Made by a program: the position numbers and the translations under genes | In this document: positions 14,962 to 21,681 of the stretch, piece by piece | Position numbering within the stretch: position 1 is the first letter of the stretch | Layout of the letters: each line of letters begins with the position of its first letter | The notes under the pieces: model-generated | Databases searched by the model: none | Told to the model about the DNA's origin: nothing | What the model saw: only the letters and a program-made list of their open reading frames with translations | Source: Clostridiaceae bacterium | GTDB taxonomy: Bacteria; Bacillota; Clostridia; Lachnospirales; Lachnospiraceae | Assembly: GCA_018378255.1 (NCBI GenBank) | Contig: JAGZXV010000082.1 | Coordinates: forward strand, 1-21,681 | Length of the DNA: 21,681 bases | Direction: 5' to 3'

Positions 14962-16071
14962 ATGCAATATCGTACATTTGGCAGCACAGGGGTTAAGGTT
15001 TCTGCATTGGGGTTTGGAGCTATGCGATTGCCGGTTCTGTCCGACGGGACGGCAGATGAACAGGAGTCCATCCGCATGATCCGTCATGCAATTGATAATG
15101 GGGTTAATTATGTGGATACCGCATATCCCTACATGAATGGAACAAGTGAAATCATTGTCGGAAAGGCTTTGAAGGACGGCTACCGGGAGAAAACATATCT
15201 GGCCGATAAGCTTCCGGTCTGGAAAGTGGAAGAAGAGGGGGATTTTGAAAAGGTTTTAGAGGAACAGCTTCAGAAACTGGATGTGGAATCCATCGACTTT
15301 TACCTTCTTCATGCTTTGAGCAGAGACCGGTTTGAGGAAAAGGTGAAAAAATTCCATTTGGTCGATCACATGATTGAGGCTAAAAAAGCAGGGAAAATCA
15401 AATATCTGGGATTCTCTTTCCATGATGATTATGAACTGTTCAAAGAAATTATCGATTATACGGATGCCTGGGATTTCTGCCAGATCCAGTATAATTATAT
15501 CAATACCGATTACCAGGCAGGGCAGGCAGGACTGGAATATGCGGCTTCAAAAGGCCTGGGCGTGATTGTGATGGAACCTCTTTTAGGGGGACGCCTGGCA
15601 CAGCTTTCCGATCATGTGGCGGAAGCATTTGCCAAGGACAAGACCGCAGTGGAGCACGCTTTGGATTTCGTATGGGATCAGGAGCCTGTAAGCCTTCTTT
15701 TAAGCGGTATGAGCACTTTTAAACAGGTGGAAGAAAACCTGAAATATGCGGATGTAAGCCGGGTGGGAATGCTTACGGATGAGGAACGGGCCTGCTATGT
15801 AAAAGCGAAAGAAGTCTTTGACAAAATGGCTCTTGTGCGCTGTACGGCCTGTGAGTACTGTATGCCATGTCCGTTTGGCCTCAATATACCGGAAATTTTC
15901 AAGACTTATAATAACTTCGGTGTCTGGGGGAAAGATAAAGCAAAGAAAGAATATGATGCTCTGGAAGTGAAAGCGGATGCCTGCCGCACCTGCCGTCATT
16001 GTGAAAAGGAATGTCCTCAGCACATCGAAGTGAGCCAGGTGATGAAGGAGATAGCGGAACTGTTTGCGTAA
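14962..16071 (+). CDS. Aldo/keto reductase with two C-terminal 4Fe-4S cluster sites
   Basis: This 369-residue oxidoreductase has an AKR barrel fused to a ferredoxin-like tail, a form common in anaerobes. The AKR catalytic tetrad can be read: D52 and Y57 (DTAYPYMNG), K83 (LADK) and H117 (FYLLHA). The tail binds iron-sulfur clusters: C294, C297, C300, C303-Pro and C341, C344, C347, C351-Pro. Electrons probably pass between the clusters and the barrel, but substrate and donor are unknown. A strong AGGAGGT site lies 8 bases ahead of the ATG. It appears monocistronic: a terminator lies upstream and a 100-base gap with a possible promoter lies downstream. Confidence 0.93.
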   Translation: MQYRTFGSTGVKVSALGFGAMRLPVLSDGTADEQESIRMIRHAIDNGVNYVDTAYPYMNGTSEIIVGKALKDGYREKTYLADKLPVWKVEEEGDFEKVLEEQLQKLDVESIDFYLLHALSRDRFEEKVKKFHLVDHMIEAKKAGKIKYLGFSFHDDYELFKEIIDYTDAWDFCQIQYNYINTDYQAGQAGLEYAASKGLGVIVMEPLLGGRLAQLSDHVAEAFAKDKTAVEHALDFVWDQEPVSLLLSGMSTFKQVEENLKYADVSRVGMLTDEERACYVKAKEVFDKMALVRCTACEYCMPCPFGLNIPEIFKTYNNFGVWGKDKAKKEYDALEVKADACRTCRHCEKECPQHIEVSQVMKEIAELFA

Positions 16072-16105
16072 TCCTGTTCTGATTTCAGCCTGAGTTACTT
16101 TACCG

Positions 16106-16134
16106 TTGTATTTTTTGCAGGAATAGTGTAAATT
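16106..16134 (+). promoter_or_regulatory. Possible promoter ahead of the VOC-domain gene
   Basis: TTGTAT at 16106-16111 and TAAATT at 16129-16134 are 17 bases apart, a moderate match to the housekeeping consensus. It would give a leader of about 30 bases with a GAGAGGAGAGG ribosome site at 16157-16167. Confidence 0.45.
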
Positions 16135-16171
16135 AGATAAAAAGCCGTTAGGACGGGAGAGGAGAGGTTTT

Positions 16172-16537
16172 ATGAATGAAAATCCAGTAGAATTATTTGA
16201 TATGAAGGTTGCACATGTGGGTATCAATGCGGCAAACCAGGAGGAAGGAAACGGCTGGGCGGATGAGTTTGCTGCCCTGATGGGACTTCCTAAGAGAGAA
16301 ACGCCGGTTTCTTATTTTTCAGGAGATCTGGTGGAAATCATGAAACAGAACGGCCGTGGAACGAAAGGACATATCGGTTTTTCCGTAAACAACTGTGAAA
16401 AGGCGATGGAATTTTTTGCGGCCCGTGGCGTGAAATTCATTGAAGAAACCAAGAAATTCGATGAAAATGGCGCTTGTACATTCGCATATTTTGATGGAGA
16501 GATCGGTGGATTTGCGATTCACATGATTCAGGCCTGA
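16172..16537 (+). CDS. Stand-alone VOC/glyoxalase-like domain protein
   Basis: This 121-residue protein has the beta-alpha-beta-beta-beta repeat layout of the vicinal-oxygen-chelate fold. HVGIN is at 15-19, DLVEIMK at 52-58, GHIGFSV at 66-72 and GGFAIHMIQ at 112-120. From memory it closely resembles the extra C-terminal domain that many Lachnospiraceae KDPG/KHG aldolases carry, including the lead-in NPVELFDMKVAHVGIN. Here it is encoded alone with no aldolase in the window. Possible metal ligands are H15, E55, H67 and H117, by fold analogy only. Function is unknown. The next gene starts 4 bases after the stop and lacks a good ribosome site of its own, so the two are probably translated together. 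Confidence 0.85.
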   Translation: MNENPVELFDMKVAHVGINAANQEEGNGWADEFAALMGLPKRETPVSYFSGDLVEIMKQNGRGTKGHIGFSVNNCEKAMEFFAARGVKFIEETKKFDENGACTFAYFDGEIGGFAIHMIQA

Positions 16538-16541
16538 TAAT

Positions 16542-17777
16542 ATGGGGAAAGTTGTAATTATAGGCGGCGGGGCGGCCGGTATGGCGGCCGGCATCGCTGC
16601 GGCAGGCCGCGGCCATGAAGTGCATATCTATGAGAAAAACGAAAAGCTGGGAAAAAAGATTTATATCACGGGAAAGGGCCGCTGTAATGTGACCAATGCC
16701 TGTGATATGGAAACTCTGTTTCAAAGCGTGGTGACCAATTCCAAATTCCTCTACAGCAGTTTTTATGGTTTTAACAACTATGACGTGATGGATTTGGTAG
16801 AGGCGGCCGGATGTCCGCTGAAGACTGAGCGGGGCGGCCGGGTCTTTCCTGTTTCGGACAAGTCATCGGATATTATAAGCGCTTTTTCCAGAAAACTGAA
16901 GGATTTGGGAGTGCAGGTCCACCTTCATGAAGAAATTAAGGAACTGATTGTGGAGGATGGAATCTGCTGCGGGATTGTGCTGAAAAAGAACCGGGAAAAA
17001 GTCAGTGCGGATGCCGTTATCGTGTGTACGGGCGGGTTATCCTATCCCACAACCGGCTCCACCGGCGACGGATATCGGTTTGCCAAAGCGGCGGGCCATA
17101 CCATTACGGAATTATCCCCGGCTCTGGTGCCATTTGAAACCAGGGAAACGGTGGTTAAGGATTTACAGGGCCTTGCGCTGAAAAATGTGGAAGCGGCCAT
17201 TTTAAAAGGAAATAAGGAATTGTACCGGGAGTTCGGAGAGATGCTGTTCACCCATTTCGGGGTGAGCGGTCCGGTTTTACTGAGTGCCAGCAGTTATGTG
17301 GCCAAAGAGCTGAAAAAGGGACCGCTTGTCTTGTCCATCGACCTGAAACCGGCTCTCACGGAAGAACAATTGGATGCCAGAATCCTGAGGGAGTTTGAAG
17401 GAACCATCAACAAACGGTTTAAGAATGCCCTGGCACACCTTTATCCAGCTAAAATGATATCGGTTATGATTGAGCGCAGCGGTATTGCGCCTGAAAAAAA
17501 GGTAAATGAGGTTACAAGACAGGAACGTCAGGCCCTGATTGATGTAACAAAGCATTTCTGCCTGACCCTCACCGGCCTCAGAGACTATAAGGAAGCTATC
17601 ATCACTCAGGGAGGGGTTGCTGTAAAGGAGATTAATCCGAAAACCCTGGAATCCAGGCTGGTAAAACACCTTTATTTTGCCGGAGAGGTGCTGGATGTGG
17701 ACGCCGTAACGGGCGGGTTTAATCTGCAGGCGGCATGGTCAACCGGCTGGGCAGCAGGCTTTTATGCCTGCGAATGA
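16542..17777 (+). CDS. HI0933/BaiN-family flavoprotein, NAD(P)/FAD-dependent oxidoreductase
   Basis: This cytosolic flavoprotein of 411 residues is the usual length for the family. An N-terminal Rossmann FAD site, GGGAAGMAAG, is at 8-17. The family motif KGRCNVTNAC follows at 45-54. A second nucleotide-contact loop, VIVCTGGLSYPTTGSTGDGY, lies near 160-180. The C-terminal FAD-closing segment, YFAGEVLDVDAVTGGFNLQ, is at about 378-396. Members include BaiN, linked to bile-acid dehydroxylation, but most have no known substrate, so no reaction is claimed. It starts 4 bases after the VOC-domain gene without a clear ribosome site, and cmk follows 58 bases later on the same strand. Confidence 0.92.
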   Translation: MGKVVIIGGGAAGMAAGIAAAGRGHEVHIYEKNEKLGKKIYITGKGRCNVTNACDMETLFQSVVTNSKFLYSSFYGFNNYDVMDLVEAAGCPLKTERGGRVFPVSDKSSDIISAFSRKLKDLGVQVHLHEEIKELIVEDGICCGIVLKKNREKVSADAVIVCTGGLSYPTTGSTGDGYRFAKAAGHTITELSPALVPFETRETVVKDLQGLALKNVEAAILKGNKELYREFGEMLFTHFGVSGPVLLSASSYVAKELKKGPLVLSIDLKPALTEEQLDARILREFEGTINKRFKNALAHLYPAKMISVMIERSGIAPEKKVNEVTRQERQALIDVTKHFCLTLTGLRDYKEAIITQGGVAVKEINPKTLESRLVKHLYFAGEVLDVDAVTGGFNLQAAWSTGWAAGFYACE

Positions 17778-17835
17778 GGATGGCCTGGCTAAGGGATCAT
17801 TTAATTTCCGGGAAGTTTAAGGAGGATGCATTGGA

Positions 17836-18534
17836 ATGCAGATGAAAAATAATTTTAATATAGCGGTTGACGGCCCTGCAGGAGCCGGAAAAAGCACAAT
17901 TGCCAAGGCTGTTGCCAGGAAGCTGGGTTTTATCTATGTGGATACGGGCGCGATGTACCGGGCTCTGGCCTTACATTTTTTAAGGCAGGGAATTGATCCT
18001 GCTTCTGAGGAAGAGATTGCCCGGGCATGTAACGATGTGGATGTGACCATCCGCTACCAGGAGGGAATCCAGCAGGTCATTTTAAACGGTGAAGATGTAT
18101 CCGGTTTGATCCGGACGGAAGAAGTGGGAAATATGGCTTCGTCCACCAGTATTTACCGCCCGGTAAGAGAAAAACTGCTGGATTTACAGAGAAATCTGGC
18201 TGCTTCGTCCAATGTGATCATGGACGGCCGGGATATCGGCACCTGTGTGCTTCCCAACGCGGATGCCAAGATTTATCTGACCGCCAGCAGCAGCGTCCGG
18301 GCACAGAGACGGTATAAAGAGCTGGCAGAAAAAGGTGTTGTGTGTAATTTGGAAGAAATTGAGCAAGATATAATAGAAAGGGACCAGCGTGACATGAACC
18401 GGGAGATCGCGCCGCTTAAACAGGCGCCTGACGCGATTTTGGTGGATGGATCGGATATGAGCATCGACCAGGTGATCGACGCCATCATTCAGGTTGCCGT
18501 ATCACGGGGGCTTGGGGTGGCCGGATGGAAGTAA
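17836..18534 (+). CDS. cmk: Cytidylate kinase
   Basis: This enzyme phosphorylates CMP and dCMP with ATP for RNA, DNA and lipid precursors. It has 232 residues. The P-loop GPAGAGKST is at 13-21, the monophosphate-binding DTGAMYRA at 36-43, GRDIGT at 131-136, and a lid region rich in Arg (RAQRRYKEL, ERDQRDMNRE) follows. The ATG at 17836 is 10 bases after AAGGAGG; a second ATG two codons on is less well spaced. The last 10 bases overlap ispH. The order cmk, ispH, S1 is a conserved Firmicutes arrangement. Confidence 0.96.
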   Translation: MQMKNNFNIAVDGPAGAGKSTIAKAVARKLGFIYVDTGAMYRALALHFLRQGIDPASEEEIARACNDVDVTIRYQEGIQQVILNGEDVSGLIRTEEVGNMASSTSIYRPVREKLLDLQRNLAASSNVIMDGRDIGTCVLPNADAKIYLTASSSVRAQRRYKELAEKGVVCNLEEIEQDIIERDQRDMNREIAPLKQAPDAILVDGSDMSIDQVIDAIIQVAVSRGLGVAGWK

Positions 18535-19376
18535 TTGTTGCAAAGACAGCCGGTTTCTGTTTTGGTGTAAAACGCGCTGTGGATAAGGTTTATGAGCAGA
18601 TTAGGACTGCCCAAAAGCCCATTTATACCTTTGGCCCTATTATACACAATGAAGAAGTTGTAAAAGATTTAGAGGAAAAGGGAGTTCAGGTTTTAAACTC
18701 ACAAGAGGAGCTTAAAAAACTGGAATCCGGTATCGTTGTAATCCGTTCGCATGGAGTTGGAAAACATATTTATGATCTTTTGAAATCAAAAAATATTGAT
18801 ATTGTAGATGCAACCTGCCCCTTTGTGACGAAAATCCACAAGATTGTCCAGGACCAAAAGGCGGCGGGACGCAGGGTTATCATTATTGGAAACGAACATC
18901 ATCCGGAAGTGGAGGGAATCAGAGGCTGGGCAGATTCGTCTGCCGTTGTGCTCGAAACACCCGAACAAGTTGACAATTTAGGCTTTCCGGAGGGTGAAAA
19001 ACTGTGTATCGTGTCTCAGACGACATTTAATTACAATAAATTTCAAGAATTAGTTGAAAAAATTTCAAAAAAGGGTTATGATATACTTGTTTTAAATACG
19101 ATTTGCAATGCAACACAGGAAAGACAAGTGGAGGCAAAACGTATAGCATCTGAAGTGGACGCCATGATTGTGATTGGCGGCAGCAACAGTTCAAACACCC
19201 AGAAGCTGTACGACATCTGTAAAAAGGAATGTAAAAACACTTGCTACATCCAGACACTAAGCGATTTAAATCCTGAAAGTGTAACTTCTGTGCGCAGCGT
19301 AGGTATTACAGCAGGGGCTTCAACCCCCAATTATATTATTGAGGAGGTTCATACTAATGTCAGAATTAAGTTTTGA
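18525..19376 (+). CDS. ispH: 4-hydroxy-3-methylbut-2-enyl diphosphate reductase
   Basis: This is the last enzyme of the MEP pathway, reducing HMBPP to IPP and DMAPP with an oxygen-sensitive 4Fe-4S cluster. It has 283 residues. The three cluster Cys are C12 (FCFGVKRAV), C98 (DATCPF) and C194 (NTICNAT). Substrate residues include H41 (IIHNEEV), H76 (RSHGVG), H126 and E128 (HHPEVEG) and T167 (SQTT). The C-terminus, GITAGASTPNYIIEEV, is complete, so this is a full enzyme and not a piece of a fusion. It overlaps cmk by 10 bases and the S1 gene by 20 bases. In many Clostridia IspH and S1 are one fused protein; here they are in different frames. Confidence 0.96.
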   Translation: MEVIVAKTAGFCFGVKRAVDKVYEQIRTAQKPIYTFGPIIHNEEVVKDLEEKGVQVLNSQEELKKLESGIVVIRSHGVGKHIYDLLKSKNIDIVDATCPFVTKIHKIVQDQKAAGRRVIIIGNEHHPEVEGIRGWADSSAVVLETPEQVDNLGFPEGEKLCIVSQTTFNYNKFQELVEKISKKGYDILVLNTICNATQERQVEAKRIASEVDAMIVIGGSNSSNTQKLYDICKKECKNTCYIQTLSDLNPESVTSVRSVGITAGASTPNYIIEEVHTNVRIKF

Positions 19377-20484
19377 ACAAATGTTAGAAGAATCATTAAA
19401 AACAATACGTACAGGAGAGGTTGTCACTGGTAAGGTCATCGATGTTAAAGAAGATGAAATCGTCTTGAATATAGGCTACAAGTCCGATGGTATTATCACT
19501 CGTAACGAGTATACCAATGAGCCGAATGTTGATTTGACAACTCTCGTACACGTAGGCGAAGAGATGGAAGCAAAAGTCGTTAAAGTAAACGACGGTGAAG
19601 GCCAGGTAGCATTATCTTATAAGAGACTGGCAGCAGACAGAGGCAACAAGAGACTGGAAGAAGCTTTCAACAACCAGGAAGTTCTTACCGCTAAAGTTGC
19701 TCAGGTGCTTGACGGAGGTTTAAGCGTTGTAATCGATGAAGCGAGAATCTTCATCCCTGCAAGCCTGGTTTCTGATACTTATGAAAAAGACCTGTCCAAG
19801 TATGCAGGAAAAGACATCGAATTCGTAATTACGGAATTCAATCCTAAGAGAAGAAGAGTGATCGGCGACCGCAAACAGCTTATGGTAGCTAAAAAAGCAG
19901 CTCTTCAGAAAGAATTATTCGAAAGAATCCACGTTGGCGACGCTGTTGAAGGCGTTGTTAAGAATGTTACCGATTTCGGAGCATTTATCGATCTTGGCGG
20001 AGCAGACGGACTGCTTCATATCTCTGAGATGTCCTGGGGACGTGTGGAAAGCCCTAAGAAAGTTTTCAAAGCAGGAGATAAAGTTAAGACTTTAATCAAA
20101 GACATCACTGGTGAAAAGATCGCATTAAGCCTCAAATTCCCTGAATTGAATCCATGGGCGAATGCGGCTGAGAAATATGCAGTAGGCAATATCGTTGTCG
20201 GCAGAGTTGCACGTATGACCGATTTTGGTGCATTTGTGGAATTAGAGCCGGGCGTGGATGCGCTGCTTCATGTATCCCAGATTTCCAGAGAGCATGTAGA
20301 GAAACCTTCCGACGTATTAAATGTTGGACAGGAAATCGAAGCACAGGTTGTTGACTTCAATGAAGAAGACAGAAAGATCAGCCTGAGCATGAAAGTTTTA
20401 CAGGCGGCTGCTGAAGCTCCTGTAGTAGATGACGGCGATGTTGCAGATGTAGACATCGATGCAGTTGCCGCTTCTGAAGAATAA
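19357..20484 (+). CDS. rpsA: S1-domain RNA-binding protein, 30S ribosomal protein S1 homologue
   Basis: The 375-residue protein has four S1 (OB-fold) repeats at about 19-90, 107-174, 192-261 and 276-347, plus an acidic C-terminal tail (DDGDVADVDIDAVAASEE). Repeats 3 and 4 have the best consensus (VTDFGAFIDLGGADGLLHISEMSW and MTDFGAFVELEPGVDALLHVSQIS, each only partly quoted from the repeat). This is the short Firmicutes form of S1, which helps mRNA binding or RNA turnover; the E. coli protein has six repeats. I start at ATG 19357, 9 bases after GAGGAGG. A TTG six codons upstream falls within that ribosome site. Codon use shifts to AAA/GAA/GTT-type triplets, as expected for high expression. 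A strong terminator follows. Confidence 0.93.
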   Translation: MSELSFEQMLEESLKTIRTGEVVTGKVIDVKEDEIVLNIGYKSDGIITRNEYTNEPNVDLTTLVHVGEEMEAKVVKVNDGEGQVALSYKRLAADRGNKRLEEAFNNQEVLTAKVAQVLDGGLSVVIDEARIFIPASLVSDTYEKDLSKYAGKDIEFVITEFNPKRRRVIGDRKQLMVAKKAALQKELFERIHVGDAVEGVVKNVTDFGAFIDLGGADGLLHISEMSWGRVESPKKVFKAGDKVKTLIKDITGEKIALSLKFPELNPWANAAEKYAVGNIVVGRVARMTDFGAFVELEPGVDALLHVSQISREHVEKPSDVLNVGQEIEAQVVDFNEEDRKISLSMKVLQAAAEAPVVDDGDVADVDIDAVAASEE

Positions 20485-20498
20485 GATGAATGAAAAGA

Positions 20499-20528
20499 CC
20501 CTGCCGGTTTGCGGCAGGGCCTTTTTTT
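20499..20528 (+). terminator. Rho-independent terminator after S1 gene
   Basis: An 8-bp stem (20499-20506 with 20512-20519) and a 5-base loop are followed by a run of seven Ts at 20522-20528. It closes the cmk-ispH-S1 cluster. Confidence 0.95.
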
Positions 20529-20606
20529 GTGAAGATATGCGGATGGAAGAGGAGGCATTAAAAGAACTTGTAATTTTAATATTCTTGAAAAAAATATAAT
20601 ATTGTA

Positions 20607-20684
20607 TTGACATATAATATTATATGCCGTATAGTATAAGTATACTATATGAGATATAATATAGTGTGGACGATAATATTATAT
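20607..20684 (+). promoter_or_regulatory. Promoter of the PadR gene with overlapping palindromic operators
   Basis: TTGACA at 20607-20612 and TATAGT at 20630-20635 are separated by 17 bases. Three dyads overlap or flank them. The spacer holds a 14-bp palindrome, ATATAATATTATAT, at 20612-20625. The -10 begins a 9-2-9 inverted repeat, TATAGTATA-AG-TATACTATA, at 20630-20649. The 12-mer ATAATATTATAT at 20614-20625 recurs exactly at 20673-20684. This is the expected look of a strongly autoregulated PadR promoter, since PadR repressors commonly bind AT-rich dyads over their own promoters. Confidence 0.8.
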
Positions 20685-20702
20685 AAGAATAGGAGCATGT
20701 AT

Positions 20703-21020
20703 ATGGTATTCAATACAGGAGCGGCCCTTCTTGATGCGATTGTGCTGGCAGTGGTGTCAAAGGATGGGGAAGGAACGTATGGGTATAAGATTACTCAGGA
20801 TGTCCGAAGCGCGATTGAGTTGTCGGAATCGACTTTGTATCCCGTGCTCAGGCGTCTGCAAAAGGAAGAGTGTCTGGAAGTTTACGATTTGGCAATTGAT
20901 GGAAGAAACCGCAGATATTATAAGATTACCGAAAAGGGAAGAGTCCAGCTGAATCTCTATAAGGGAGAATGGGGAAGCTATTCCCAGAAGATATCCAAAA
21001 TATTCGAGGAGGCAGGATGA
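20703..21020 (+). CDS. PadR-family transcriptional regulator
   Basis: This 105-residue winged-helix repressor is the short PadR-s2 form. The recognition helix region is ELSESTLYPVLRRLQKEECLE at about 38-58 (partly quoted here), followed by the wing DGRNRRYYKITEKG. The C-terminal dimerisation helix is brief. I use the ATG at 20703, which has AGGAG 7 bases upstream; the ATG at 20697 sits one base from it, and the longer frame from 20649 runs through the promoter dyads. The stop overlaps the next gene by 4 bases. PadR regulators paired with a HAAS/DUF1700 membrane protein are common in Firmicutes, and the pair is thought to report on envelope state. Confidence 0.93.
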   Translation: MVFNTGAALLDAIVLAVVSKDGEGTYGYKITQDVRSAIELSESTLYPVLRRLQKEECLEVYDLAIDGRNRRYYKITEKGRVQLNLYKGEWGSYSQKISKIFEEAG

Positions 21021-21681
21021 TGAACAGAGAGATATTTATGAAGGAATTAGAATATCTGCTTCAGGATATCCCAGAGGAAGATAAGGCGGATGCTTTAGAC
21101 TATTACAGAGATTATTTGGAAGAGGCTGGGGAAGAGAATGAAGAGGCAGTGATTAAGGAATTCGGCAGTCCGGAACGAATTGCGGCGATTATCCGATCAG
21201 ATTTGGCCGGAAGCATGGAGGAAGGCGGAGAATTTACGGAGAACGGTTATCAGGATGAACGTTTTAAAGATCCTAACTACCAGATGACACAAAGGTATGA
21301 ACTGCCGGAAGTCCAAGAGAGCACACCGGATTACAGTACGAAACCGGGCAGAAACGGCCGTTCTGGCATGAACCAGGTGCTGAAGGTTATTTTATGGATT
21401 GTACTGATCTGTGTGGCGGCTCCGGCAGCGCTGGGGATCGGAGGCGGAATATTGGGTGTGGTATCAGGATTGGCAGCCACCTTTCTGACTGTTATCATTT
21501 TAGTAGGCGCGATCACGTTGGGGCTGTTTGTAGCGGCGATTGGCTGCGGAGTTGGGGCAGTTATCCTGTTGTTTACCAACCCGGCTGCAGCATTTTTGTT
21601 TTTAGGCATTTCGGTTCTGCTGGCCGGCCTCACTCTTTTAAGCTTTGTGGTCTGCATTCTGTTCTATGGAAAGTTTCTTCC
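21017..21681 (+). CDS. HAAS-domain (DUF1700-like) membrane protein, 3' end beyond window
   Basis: The open frame runs from ATGATG at 21017 to the end of the window, 221 codons seen. Residues 2-65 (MNREIFMKELEYLLQDIP..., with YYRDYLEEAG and EFGSPERIAAII) match the helical HAAS signalling domain found next to PadR genes. A polar linker follows to about residue 116. After that come at least three hydrophobic spans rich in Gly, Ala, Val and Leu, so the C-terminal part is membrane-embedded. The second ATG is equally possible as start. The overlap with padR implies co-expression. The output function is unknown, and the missing end may carry a further domain such as a DUF4097-like one. Confidence 0.85.
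   Translation, partial: MMNREIFMKELEYLLQDIPEEDKADALDYYRDYLEEAGEENEEAVIKEFGSPERIAAIIRSDLAGSMEEGGEFTENGYQDERFKDPNYQMTQRYELPEVQESTPDYSTKPGRNGRSGMNQVLKVILWIVLICVAAPAALGIGGGILGVVSGLAATFLTVIILVGAITLGLFVAAIGCGVGAVILLFTNPAAAFLFLGISVLLAGLTLLSFVVCILFYGKFL

Noticed and set aside
20649..20702. Longer PadR start
   Set aside because: The extension would be translated from the operator dyads and AT-rich leader; AGGAG is correctly spaced only for the ATG at 20703.

Overview
The window reads as ordinary chromosome of an anaerobic, Gram-positive Clostridia member, most likely Lachnospiraceae. This is inferred from: the cmk-ispH-S1 gene order with a four-domain S1 protein; an aldo/keto reductase carrying two 4Fe-4S sites; a membrane pyrophosphatase with sodium-pump residues; a PadR-HAAS pair; strong AGGAGG-type ribosome binding sites; and moderate GC with AT-rich promoters. 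There is no rRNA, tRNA, CRISPR array, insertion sequence or integrase. Species cannot be named from the sequence alone.

Layout. 1-2400: the 3' part of nrdA and a complete nrdB (oxygen-dependent class Ia ribonucleotide reductase), closed by a UUCG-loop terminator. 2500-6813, minus strand: uppP (undecaprenyl-diphosphate phosphatase), asnB (glutamine-dependent asparagine synthetase) and a multi-pass transporter of unknown substrate. 7000-9709, plus strand: a bacteriohemerythrin, then a membrane pyrophosphatase behind a near-consensus promoter, followed by an unusual repeat/palindrome cluster. 9848-13318: an Ogg1-type 8-oxoguanine glycosylase, then a tightly coupled two-gene unit made of an OLD-like ATPase-TOPRIM protein and a small protein that looks like a PD-(D/E)XK nuclease fold plus winged helix. 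13520-16071: aspartokinase with a consensus promoter, then the iron-sulfur aldo/keto reductase. 16172-20484: a stand-alone VOC-type domain protein, an HI0933/BaiN-like flavoprotein, cmk, ispH and the S1-domain protein, closely packed and ending in a strong terminator. 20703-21681: a PadR regulator behind a promoter full of palindromes, overlapping a HAAS-domain membrane protein that runs off the window.

How the genes work together. Most are housekeeping: dNTP supply, cell-wall lipid carrier recycling, asparagine and aspartate-family amino acids, pyrophosphate-driven ion pumping, CMP phosphorylation, isoprenoid synthesis and translation. Several make sense as oxygen or damage handling in an anaerobe: the class Ia reductase, the hemerythrin, the 8-oxoguanine glycosylase and the neighbouring OLD-like unit.

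The best candidate for an undescribed system is the OLD-like ATPase-TOPRIM gene plus its nuclease-like partner (10698-13318). It resembles Gabija and PARIS in its ATPase/TOPRIM half but lacks a UvrD-like helicase partner. It also has a four-cysteine insert and a Tyr where OLD proteins usually have the switch His. Whether it serves defence, repair or something else cannot be decided from sequence alone.
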